Shown here: piece after piece, positions 36,305-45,794 of the stretch | Numbering within the stretch: the first letter of the stretch is position 1 | How the letters are laid out: every line of letters starts with the position of its first letter | Origin: Microcebus murinus | Taxonomy: Eukaryota; Chordata; Mammalia; Primates; Cheirogaleidae | Reading direction: 5' to 3' | Assembly (NCBI RefSeq): GCF_040939455.1 | Contig: NC_134108.1 | Coordinates: 16,459,501-16,523,500, forward strand | Length of the DNA: 64,000 bases | The notes under the pieces: model-generated | Database searches by the model: none | What the model was told of the DNA's origin: nothing | The model's input: the letters and a program-made list of their open reading frames with translations, nothing else | Translations under genes and position numbers: made by a program

Positions 36305-37790
36305 TGCACTCTCTCTCTGGCCGAGCCCTTTCCTCAGCATGGCTTTGGGGGACGGATGAGCTATACCCGGTGTAGCCCAGGCCACGTGGAGAAACGGAGC
36401 CCTGTTCCTGGTGCGTCTCATCTCTAGCCAGCTCCCTACTCATTCTGTATATTCCAGCCACAAACACCCGGATTAAGGGAGCCATCACAGGCCACGAACC
36501 TCTAAGATTCTAAGACTGAAAACCTTAATAAAGTTGAGTAGCTGAAGAATTTTTTTTGTGGAAAATGGGGAAATACGATCTTGAGATCAAGAATTTACTC
36601 TTTGAGAATAATGACGGCTTAATCAGAGCCATGTGTGAGTATCTCCCGCTCATGATCTGAAACATGGGAAAGACGACAGGTAGATCGTGAGCCGGAGAGA
36701 GGAGCAGAGGAGGTGGGCAGTGCCACCCGCAGACGCACACAGGCATGCACACAGATTCTACTCCCCAATTTTACACGTGCTACTAGCCCACTTGCTAAGG
36801 TATAAGCAGGCTGCTCTGGGGCCCCAAGAGAAAGGAAGCCCTTTTGTTCGGTCACAGAAAATCCTGAATAGAGTGTTAATGGTTTGTTTCACATTTATCT
36901 CATGCATCAGAGTTATATTTGGATTAATACACACATTTTAGAAATGCGAATGCCCCTGAGAGAATTAAGCAGATCAGTCACTGCCCATTGACGTGAATTA
37001 CTTTAATCAGCACAATGAGTAGCCCAGAATAGACTCCTGATTAATAATTTCTGAGTTTATGAAGAGGGACTAGGAGATGGGAGGAGCAAAGCAACTTTCC
37101 TAATGTTTCAGCGACCACCTGTGACAAACCAGACCTGTGCCTGAGGCCCGACCCTGTAATCTGAATGCTCGATCCACGTAAAGTAGTGTGCAAGACCTTC
37201 TGTGTTTACAAGTCCACCCAGGGAAGTCTAGAGACTTCTCACAGCATGCTATGGGAGTCCTCCCAGTTTTTTCTCCTACACAAAGGAATCTGAGGAACAG
37301 GGAGATGGAGCAGGAAGGAAGGAAACAAACATCTGAGAAAATAAGTAAATATGGGAATAAGAGTTAAAAAAAGAAAAAAATAGTGAAAAAGTTATGAGGA
37401 AAGTCTAAAGGGGCAAAGTCCAAAGTCATTGCTTATTTCTTAGAAGAAATAAGCAATAACATGAAAAATTTTACAGAGAATAATCAGGTCAGTTTTTAAA
37501 AGACTGTATTAATGGACTAACCTCCTAAAAAAACTCACAGAAAAAAAAAGAAATCAAGATACAAAGAAGTTTCATGTGGAAAAAAATGCTTTGTATTTTC
37601 ACCCAATAAAAACTTAGATGTTTGGGTAAAACTTTGTTCTTTGAAGTCCCATAGATGTCCCTCCAAAAAATTTGTTTTAATTTAAAGTACTTATACTAAT
37701 GAATGGTATTTTTATTTGAGGCAGATAATAAATCTAATTATAGGAAATTGTGAACCACTTTTATTTAATAATACTTGTAATTTAATATAA
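36305..37790. other. 5' flanking DNA of UST
   Basis: No exon is recognised. 37000-37180 has a weak MIR resemblance (GCAACTTTCCTAATGTTTCAG and later). A perfect inverted repeat with 14-bp arms is at 37428-37457. The rest is AT-rich and unassigned. Confidence 0.4.
37428..37457. repeat. Perfect 14-bp inverted repeat, 2-nt spacer
   Basis: ATTGCTTATTTCTT (37428-37441), AG, AAGAAATAAGCAAT (37444-37457). The arms are exact reverse complements. Flanking bases do not extend the symmetry. Confidence 0.95.
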
Positions 37791-37799
37791 TTTAATATA

Positions 37800-38772
37800 C
37801 TTTATTTAACACCTTGACCTTTATCCAATATCTTCAGCTTCTCAATTCCTTCTCTCCCCAGTGACTTCTTTGTCACCTTAGCCACTCATTCCTATCCTCA
37901 GTGACTCATGTGACCTTGTCCTCCCTGATGACTAACTGCATCTCCTCCAAAATCTCCTTTTCGATCATCCAGCCCTCTGCCCATCACCACCTTCTGTCCT
38001 TCTGCTGAGCTGCTCCAGAGCCTACACTCCAGCAATTTTTCAGTCTTTGCAAGAACCCTAAATTCTTTTTATTCTTCATCTACCTCATGTGGATGAAGAA
38101 TACTTCCTTCTTCCTTGTCTGGCAAAACCCAGGCTCGGTTCAATGTAACCATGCAACTGGACTGGATTGCAGAAAAACACACAGCCTTGCTCACTGGCTT
38201 CTCTAGAAATTATAGAGCACAGATTTCAAATGGACACGCACTCACACTCACTGCTGCCCAGGATTCCTGCTCTTCACTCTCCGAAAGGACTGTTCCCCAG
38301 CGTCTTTCTCTTTAAATCTCCTGTCTCCACCCTCTACTGTCATCTTTTCAGACTCAGCTAATGACCTGGACTCTGACTTTGTTGAGAAAATAGAAGCAGT
38401 AGGACAGGATCCCACTTATTTCCCACCAATGTGTGCCCCATGCCCTTGACACCCCCCCCCTTGTTTCTATCATGTCCCTGCCACTTTTGCCCTAGACTCT
38501 TGTTCCCACCCAACACCAGCCTCACATCCACACCTGCTCCTCCTAGCTTCTGCACCCCTGTAACTCATATGGCACTCTCAGGTCATCTGGGCCCCAAGCC
38601 CAGAAGTCATCCTACTTTTTCTCCTTCCTTCATTTCTGTGTCTAAACCACCTGCAAATCCTATGGGTACTACCTTCAAAAAAAATATCCAGAATCCGATC
38701 TTCTTGACTACCATGCTGGGCCAAACCACCATCTTCTCTCACCTGGATTGTTGCAATGGCTTCCTACATATA
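37800..38772 (+). mobile_element. L2 reverse-transcriptase region, 5' piece
   Basis: The plus strand shows L2/CR1-type ORF2 remnants. A segment reading FVEKIEAV (about 38378-38401) matches the pre-RT part, and FSHLDCCNGF (about 38730-38760) matches the thumb-side motif that is usually ISHLDYCNSLL. The 5' portion (37800-38340) is assigned to L2 with less certainty. A run of ten C at 38451-38460 is a later homopolymer. The element resumes at about 40090 after a nested insertion. Confidence 0.7.
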
Positions 38773-38974
38773 ACTGGAAAACCCCAAATAAAAAGAAAAA
38801 ACAAAACTAATGGCTTAAACAAAATAGAAGTTTCTTTCTCTCTCATGTGAAGGGAGTCCAGAAATAGGCAGTCCAGAGTTAGTGTGGTATCTCTATGCCA
38901 TCATCAGGGACCTATCTGAGCTTTCTGTCCCACTGTCCTCAGCATGTGGCTTCCATTGTAAAGTCACCTTATGA
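38773..38974. mobile_element. Unclassified old repeat, first part
   Basis: The block TAATGGCTTAAACAAAATAG, then AGTCCAGAAATAGGCAGTCC, then GACCTATCTGAGC and CATGTGGCTTCCATTGTAAAG, resembles a medium-copy primate repeat that I cannot name. It breaks at TCACCTTATGA (38964-38974), and the same 11 bases restart the element at 39772. Confidence 0.6.
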
Positions 38975-39487
38975 AATGAAACCAGTGTGCTGAAGAGATA
39001 TCTTTGATAATGTTTGATGTCTTTGGTATGTTTATTGCAGCATTGTCAACAATAGCCAAGATATGGAATCAACCTAAGTGCCCATTCATTCATTCACTGG
39101 ACATGAATGGATAATACTATTCAGCCTCAAGAAGGAAATCCTGTCATTCCGCATGGATGAAGCTGGAGGACATTATGTGAAGGGAAATAAGCCACACACA
39201 GAAAGCGAAATACCACATGATCTCATATGTGAAATCTCAAAACCTCTAACTCGTTAAAGGAGAGAGTAGAATGATAGTTACCAGGGGCTCGGGGAAGGGT
39301 AGGGACTGGGGAGATGTTAGTGAAAGAATACAAAATTTCAGCCGGACAGTAGGAACAAAATCAAGAGATCTATTGCACAACATGGTGACTACAGTTAATA
39401 ACAATATAGTATATACTTGAAAAGTGCTAAGAGAATAGGTTTTAAGTGTTCTCACCACAAATAAATGATAAAAAGGAGAGGGCATTG
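38975..39487 (+). mobile_element. L1 3' fragment inserted in an older repeat
   Basis: It carries L1 ORF2-end and 3' UTR blocks: TATGTTTATTGCAGCATTG, AATAGCCAAGATATGGAATC, GAAATAAGCCACACACAGA, GATAGTTACCAGGGGCTCGG and CTACAGTTAATAACAATATAG. It stops near AAATGATAAAAAGG, short of the usual L1 3' end, and passes directly into an Alu. Together with that Alu it is bounded by an 11-bp direct repeat. Confidence 0.85.
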
Positions 39488-39771
39488 GGCCGGGGACAGT
39501 AGCTCACATCTGTAATCCTAGCACACTGGGAGGCCAAGGTGGAAGGATTACTTCAGGTGAAAAGCCTAAGCAAGAGCAAGACCCCATCTCTACTAAAAAT
39601 GGATAAATTAGCTGGGTGTGGTGGTGCATGCCTGTAGTTCCAGCTACTCAGGAGGCTGAGTCAGGAGGATCTCTGGAGCCCAGGAGCTTGAAGTTGCAGT
39701 GAGCTATGAAGACACCACGGCACTCTACCTAGGGCAATGTAGCAAGACTGTCTCAAAACAAACAAAAAGAA
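39488..39771 (+). mobile_element. Alu joined to L1 3' fragment
   Basis: It starts GGCCGGGGACAGTAGCTCAC and ends in CAAAACAAACAAAAAG. Both arms are present, although the left arm has lost some internal bases near 39558. No target duplication of its own is visible; the direct repeat TCACCTTATGA at its 3' side (39772-39782) pairs with a copy on the far side of the L1 (38964-38974). Confidence 0.88.
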
Positions 39772-40088
39772 TCACCTTATGATTCAAGACGGCCACTGGA
39801 GCTCCTGCCACGTGTTTGTGTTCTGGACCCACAGCAGAAGGAAGCAAAACAGGAGAAAAGGACTCCTTCCAACAGAGTAGGCTCGTTTTAAGCAGTGCTC
39901 CAAAAAGAGTTACAAATCCATCTTCTTATAGCTCACGCACCAGAACTTCATCATAGGACTATGTCCAATTGTAAGGGGGTGTCTATGAAGTCTAGACTCT
40001 AGCTGGGCCCATTGTTGCCACAAGAAAGCATCGGGGTTCTATTACCAGGGAGAGAAAGGGCAGATGGCTATCAGGGTGCAACCAGCAG
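39772..40088. mobile_element. Unclassified old repeat, second part
   Basis: It resumes at TCACCTTATGATTCAAGACGG and continues with GCCACTGGAGCTCCTGCCAC, CAGAACTTCATCATAGGAC, GGGGTTCTATTACCAGGGAG and CAACCAGCAGCCAGTCTCTG. Joined with 38773-38974 it would make a repeat of about 510 bases, in an orientation I cannot fix. Confidence 0.6.
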
Positions 40089-40089
40089 C

Positions 40090-40735
40090 CAGTCTCTGTT
40101 CCTCCTATCTGCCTGCTCCCAGCCTTTCACCCCATACTCCATTTTCCTGAGAACCTCCAAAATATAGTGTCACTGACTGCTCAAAATTTGCCAGTGGCTT
40201 CCAACGCACTCAGAGTAAAAGCCAGCGTCTGACAGTGGCCCACAGGGTTCTACTGGTCCCATTGTCTCTCTGACCTCATCTCTTATCACTTTTCCCCATT
40301 CACCCTGATTGTTGTTGTTCATCAGACAAAACAAACTTGCTCCTCCATGAGGACCCTTGAGTCTTTGGTTCTCTTTGCCTACCAAGGGCTTTTCCTAGAC
40401 CTCCAGTGGCGTGTCCTTTGACTTCCTTCCAGTTCTGCTCAATTCTCATCAAAGGGGTCTTCCAGGACTACCATATATATGATGCACATATGCACCTCAT
40501 TCCTTATTCTTTATTATATACTTTATTCCTTATTCCTTAATTTTCTCCATAGAATTTACCATAACCTGAAATGTTAGTATTTTGTATTTGTTGTGTATCA
40601 CTCTCTATTAGAAAACAAGCGTCATGAAGGCCATGATTTTATCTCATGTGTTTTACTGCTGTATCCCCAGCACCTAGACTAGTGCTGACAGGGAGTGGGT
40701 CACTCAGTAAGTATTTGTTGAATGAAGAAGTTTAG
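40090..40735 (+). mobile_element. L2 3' piece with intact 3' terminus
   Basis: The L2 order is clear: CCAGTGGCTTCCAACGCACTC, GGCCCACAGGGTTCTACTGG, GTCATGAAGGCCATGATTTT, TGCTGTATCCCCAGCACCTA and finally GTAAGTATTTGTTGAATGAA. It continues the L2 of 37800-38772 on the same strand across the nested insertion. Confidence 0.85.
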
Positions 40736-40895
40736 TTTTTACTATAAAGGATGTGAAGTTCAGTGGGTCAAATCTCAGTATTGCATGGCTGGCCAAGGGG
40801 GTGAGAGGCGGGGCTCACGGGGAGTAGGCGCACATGCTGCTAGAACTTTCAGATGGTCATCAAAGGAATTGTTTGAGGTTAAGAATGTATTTACA

Positions 40896-40969
40896 GAAAG
40901 AAAGAAAGAAAGAAAGAAAGAAGGAAGGAAGGAAGGAAGGAAGGAAGGAAGGAAGGAAGGAAGGAAGGA

Positions 40970-41045
<76 letters not shown>

Positions 41046-41046
41046 A
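40896..41046. repeat. Compound (GAAA)n-(GGAA)n-(GAAA)n microsatellite
   Basis: Pure GAAA units at 40896-40922, about twelve GGAA units at 40923-40970, then pure GAAA units to 41046. No SINE or LINE tail adjoins it. The open frames across it are repeats of KERKKERK on one side and LSFFLSFF on the other and code for nothing. Confidence 0.95.
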
Positions 41047-41049
41047 GCC

Positions 41050-42165
41050 CTCACTGCCTCCATGACCCCTAGTTTAATTAGCAATTCAGCTGCTCCCTGT
41101 GGTTAGGAATGCCTCATGGAATCACAAAGGGAACTGAATCTGTGGGCTTTGCCTGGTGTCGCCATTCACCTTGGCAGAGGCCCTGCCTGTCTTTAGGACT
41201 GTTGCTCATTTCAGGGACTTAGGCAGTCCGTCTCTTGGAGAACCAAGCTCTCTGAGCTATGGCCTTGGAAAAGAGACAGAGAAAGAAAGCAATCAGAGAA
41301 GTGCTGTGGTTTATGGGGCAGAAAATGCACTGAAAATAGTCTGGGGCCTTTAGTGCCTGCCCTTTCCTGAACAGTCTCTCTGTTCGCATATCCAACCACA
41401 GCATATGACCTAAAGGCACATTAGGATGGGAAGACAGTAAGAGTCAAACACTTAGGGACAAACAAGCTATTGCTTATATTTAAACTCCTATGCAATGACA
41501 CAACTTTTGAAACTTAGTTTTTGACTCAGACTGAAGAACAAATGTATTTTAAATCAAAAGCTGCACTGCACAGCTGGTTCCTGAGACTGGCCACTGTGAT
41601 AATCTTGGCTACCTAAATGCTCTGTTGGAAATTGTCTCAGTTTTGTCTCTATTTTTTATGAAGTATAATAGACCACTGGCATAAGCAGAGTGAAAGGAAA
41701 AAATTTCAAAGTCAAATGCTCACCGGTTGCTTTCAAGCTATTTTCAGTTGCTCCTTACTCAACCATCTGCCTATAGAGTAGAATCTCTCACCAAGCTTAA
41801 TTCCTCACTTCCAAGATCCTTGTCAGAGTACAATGCTAAGCTGGTGCGCCTCTCATTTTAGAGGTCATTGTCTGGTGTTAATGCGTAAGAGCTGAAATCG
41901 ATGTAGAAGTGATATCCTTTTTCCTTCCTTCCTAACAATGTCATTAGTCCTTGTTCAATGGGCATGTCACATATCTTCCTGTCTTCTCACCAAAAATATT
42001 GCTGAAGCTTTGCAAAGTACTTTAAAATAATTTTTTGAAGAACAGCCAAATATGAAACTGTGAAGACAAGAGTCAGCTCTCTAGTCAATAATCTTAGTAA
42101 AGATTCCCAAGGTCATCTTAATAGAAAATTTAAGAAAATATTAGAGTTTGAAGGGTAATCTTTCA
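41050..42165. other. Unique intergenic sequence
   Basis: No exon or named repeat is recognised. Confidence 0.4.
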
Positions 42166-42169
42166 ACTC

Positions 42170-42700
42170 TAAAACTGCTAGCCTTCTGACCTTAGGTCAA
42201 TTACTTAACCTCTTTGCACTTCCATTTGCACTTCTATCAAGAGCAGATAATAAGGCCCGAACTCCTGAGCTCAGAGGGCTATTGTCTCATTCAGGGGGAG
42301 ACTTAGCTGTCTGGAGAAACACATCACCAGCTAGCTGCTTTTCTCTTTGGTACTTACAGTGTAGTGATCCAAGAAACTATCCTACCCAGGGAAATTGAAC
42401 TGCAGAATGACAGTAGTGCAGATTCGTTTTAAAGAGCAGGCAATTTGGAGAGTGGGAGAAGCCTGGGTCTTGATCCAGAACTTTTCTAGGGACAGGTGTG
42501 CTCTTGGGCACATAGCCTAAGGTACCCTGAGCCTCATTGTCATTATCTATGACATACAGTAAAGCTCATAGCATTTTAAGTGTAGATACATGTAAGTCAG
42601 TATACAAAAGATTATTTTTAGAGCTAAGGAAACTACATAATCTGTACAAATTGGTATTATTTGTGAGTGACAACACCAGAACTCAAATACAGATCTTGCC
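42170..42700. mobile_element. Three MIR fragments
   Basis: 42170-42300 (minus): GACCTTAGGTCAATTACTTAACC and GAGGGCTATTGTCTCATT. 42440-42600 (minus): GCCTGGGTCTTGATCCAGAA to CTCATTGTCATTATC. 42620-42700 (plus): AAGGAAACTACATAATCTG and CCAGAACTCAAATACAGATC. All are diverged. Confidence 0.6.
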
Positions 42701-43084
42701 AATCCATCTTTACTACTTTTTCTACAATAAAGTGAATATTATTTGGGTCACTGACCCCCCTGAGAATCTGACACATCTATAAACCCACCTCTGAGAAAAA
42801 TGCACATAATTTTTCCATATATCAATAATTTTAGCACATCCATGGACATCCTATGGGTCCATGGACTCAGATTAAGAATCCCTGTGCTACAGACTGTGGT
42901 CTCTCTCGAATCAGGATATAATTTTTCTTCTTTATGTCAGAAGAGAAGGGCAGATTTTATGGCACCACAGTGGTTTGGAAGAAGCCTTTAAGTGACATTG
43001 GAAATATAGATTCTTTCTTCACACTGTCGTGGTCTTTAAAACACTGCTGAGATGCTGACGATGATACAAAGGCGGAGCCACATT

Positions 43085-44310
43085 CAGCTGTTCATTCAGC
43101 AAATCCTGACGGAGAGCCCAAGGTGTGCCTGGCCCTGGGCTCACAGTGAGGCCTGAGCCAAGCCCTGCTCTACCGACATTACATCACTATGAGGGAAGAG
43201 GAGCAATAAACAAACAAAGGCACTGTGCTGGCTGGGGTTCCGTGCTGGTGAGAAAATGAGACAAGATGCAGCCAAAGGTGCTGGGTTGAAAAGGAGAGTC
43301 TACTGCAGGCTGCATGGACAGGGGAGATTTCTCTGAGGACTACACATTTGAGATGTGACCTGAAGGATGAGAAGAATGTGTCTGGGGAAGATTTGGACAC
43401 AAGTGTTCCATGCAGAGAAAACAGCTTGTACAAAGACTCTGAAATGAAAATGGACTTGGTATGTGCCGCCACGATGGGAGTGGGGTCCCCAGGAAGGCAG
43501 GCAGCCTGAGATGAGGCTGCAGGGGTGGGTGGTGCCAGTTCCAGTAGGGCTTTGTAGATCAGGGTAGAGAATTTGGGTTTTATTCTAAGTGAAATGGGAA
43601 ACATTAAGAGGGTTGGCAATTGACATGATCTGATTCTTGTTTTTAATAGATCACTTAGGATACTATGTGGGATTGGCTTGTTGGTGGCAAAAGTGGTAGC
43701 GGGAAGATGTGTAGTCCAGAAAAACAATGGTGCTGGCTGGGTCAGGGTGATAATGATGAAGATGAAGGAAGAGCTAACAAATTCAGGATATGTGTTTTGG
43801 AGGTTGAGAGTATAAACTTGAGGGGAAGTGAAAGGGAGAGAGGTAAGCCAAGAATAATACCTAAGGGTTTTGCCAGAGCAACTGGAATGATGCTGAAGCT
43901 GTTTCCTAAGGTGCAGGAAACTGGAGCAGGAGCAGGCTTGGGCGAGAGGCAGGAGTTATGATCAGATGTGTTAAGTAGGCAGCCAGATATATGAGTCTGG
44001 AGCTCTGGGGAAAGGTCATGGCTAAAGACATAAATTCAGAAGTTATTTCTATCTATATGGTATATAAAATCATATGCTTGCATAAAATTAACTAGAGAAG
44101 CATGGAGACAGGAAGAACAGGAAATGGCACAGGACCAAGTCTTGGAGAAGTCCAGTGTGTAGAGGTCGGACAGAGGAGCCACAGCCAGCAAAAGAGACCG
44201 AGAGAGTAGGCAGAGGGGTGGGAGGAAAACCGGGAGAGTGCTGTGTCACTGAAGCCAAGGGAACAAACTTATTTCAGGAAAGAGAGAATGATCAACTGTG
44301 GCAAATGCTC
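43085..44310 (-). mobile_element. L2 with ORF2 C-terminal remnant
   Basis: The plus strand starts with the reversed L2 3' end (TTCATTCAGCAAATCCTGAC) and continues into ORF2. The minus frame at 43727-43179 reads PISLRIKPKFSTLIYKALLE and later SSFRSHLKCVVLREI, the C-terminal end of L2 ORF2. The 5' limit is about 44310, where GATCAACTGTGGCAAATGC corresponds to the RT region. The frame is broken and no protein can result. Confidence 0.85.
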
Positions 44311-44324
44311 CTAGGACGTTGTGG

Positions 44325-44805
44325 ACTGCTAACTGTCCCCTGTGCCCATTTTCTCCATTTGTCTTTTGGCAATAGAAACCACTGAGTTCTAGCTGAGCAC
44401 ATCCCCAGTCCCCACGGAAACTATGTTCCCCCGTCTTCCTTGCAGCTAGGTGTGGCCATGTGCCTGACTTCCAGTCAGTGGGGTTTGGGGAAAAGGAACT
44501 TATGCAATCTGCTAGACTTGGCCTTAATATATTGGGTATACATTCCTCCATTCTCTTTCCTGGTTCCCAAAAGTGACTCAGCTTCAGTCATGCACACAAG
44601 GACATTACTCTAAGGAATATCAAGGAACCTGGGTTTCTGAATGCTGTTATGTAGCAAAGCTGCCCATCTGCTGCAAATTGCACAACTTCCTCTGGACTCC
44701 CTCGTGAAAGAAGGAAATTAAATTCTCTCTGGGAGCACTGTATTTTGGAGTCTCTGTCTTAAGAGCATAGCCTAAACCATAACTAATGGACATACCAAGA
44801 AAGAT
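44325..44805 (+). mobile_element. Old LTR-like repeat, family uncertain
   Basis: CTTGCAGCTAGGTGTGGCCATG, GACTTCCAGTCAGTGGGG and an end reading CACTGTATTTTGGAGTCTC then GCATAGCCTAAACCATAAC resemble an ancient mammalian repeat that I believe is an ERVL/MaLR-type LTR. I cannot fix its name. It lies between two L2 copies. Confidence 0.45.
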
Positions 44806-44884
44806 GACAGACAAGCACCATGGAGCTGATTGGTCACTTTGATAATTTTGGAGGTCTGAATAGATAGAAGAGCTAATCCTTTCA

Positions 44885-45670
44885 TTGACTCAAAATATTT
44901 ATTGATTTTTTGCTATGTGCCATGCACTGTCCTAGGCCCTGGAATACAGCTGAGAACATGAGGGATAATGTCCTTGTCCTCGTGGAACTTGTATTTTAGT
45001 GGAGGAGACAAAATGCAAACACATGGACAGATAATGCATAAACATAAATATGAAGACCAGGTCGTGACATGTGCTATGAAGAAAATGAAGCTGAGAACGT
45101 GGAGAGGAAATGTACTTTAGATAGAGTGGCCAGGGGAGGAATTTCAGAGGACAGTGCTTTTGACCTGAAGTGAATGAATAGGGATTAAGGGAAAAGCTAC
45201 ATGACAATCCTGGGGAAGGGTACACCAGGCAGAGGAAACAGAAAGTCCAGAGTCTTCAAGGCAGAAATTCATGTGTTCAGGAATAGCAAGCAATCTGAAA
45301 TGCTGTAGAGTGCAGTGAATGAGGTGAGAGGAAGCAAGAGGTGAAACTGGAGGGAAAGAAAGATGCAAGATCATTGAAGTCCTTGTAGACAGAGAAGGAG
45401 GTTTCAGTTGTTCATAGATGTGGTGAGAAGCCATTGAAGTAATCATAGAGGATTTAACCAGATTTTTCACTTTAAAATATTCATCTTGTTGCTGTTAAAT
45501 GAACCAAAAGTGGGGTAGCAGTGAAATCTGTTGGTTGACTGAAGTAATCGAGATGATAGTGATTTGGACTTGAATAACAAGGGCAGAGGTGGTGAGAAGT
45601 GGTCTGACTTGGGAGAGGGTGTGTGTGTGGTGAGGATGGCTCCAGAATGGCTTCAGAAACATCTTCCAGA
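44885..45670 (-). mobile_element. Second L2 copy, 3' half
   Basis: It begins on the plus strand with the reversed L2 end (AATATTTATTGATTTTTTGC, TATGTGCCATGCACTGTCC, GTGGAACTTGTATTTTAGTG) and reaches TTCAGGAATAGCAAGCAATC and GAGGTGGTGAGAAGTGGTC. The minus frame 45470-45144 is a scrambled remnant of ORF2. It is separate from the L2 at 43085-44310, since each has its own 3' end. Confidence 0.8.
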
Positions 45671-45734
45671 TGCTCTGCTAGGTAGGGAGGCAGAGAGAGG
45701 CACAATAGTTGGGAAATTTATATGGATTGAGGAA

Positions 45735-45792
45735 GTCTCTCTGCCTGTCTGACTCTTTCTATCTCTGTCACTCTCTCTGTCTCCTTTCCCCA
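45735..45792. repeat. TCTG/TCTC-rich simple repeat
   Basis: CTCTCTGCCTGTCTGACTC and CTCTGTCACTCTCTCTGTCTCC, an imperfect pyrimidine-rich tetranucleotide tract at the L2/L1 junction. Confidence 0.65.
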
Positions 45793-45794
45793 TG

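Noticed and set aside
40722..41106. Lys/Glu/Arg repeat proteins from the GAAA/GGAA array
   Set aside because: Pure translation of a microsatellite, open in several frames on both strands.
43179..43727. 182-codon minus-strand open frame
   Set aside because: It is the C-terminal remnant of L2 ORF2, annotated as part of the mobile element.
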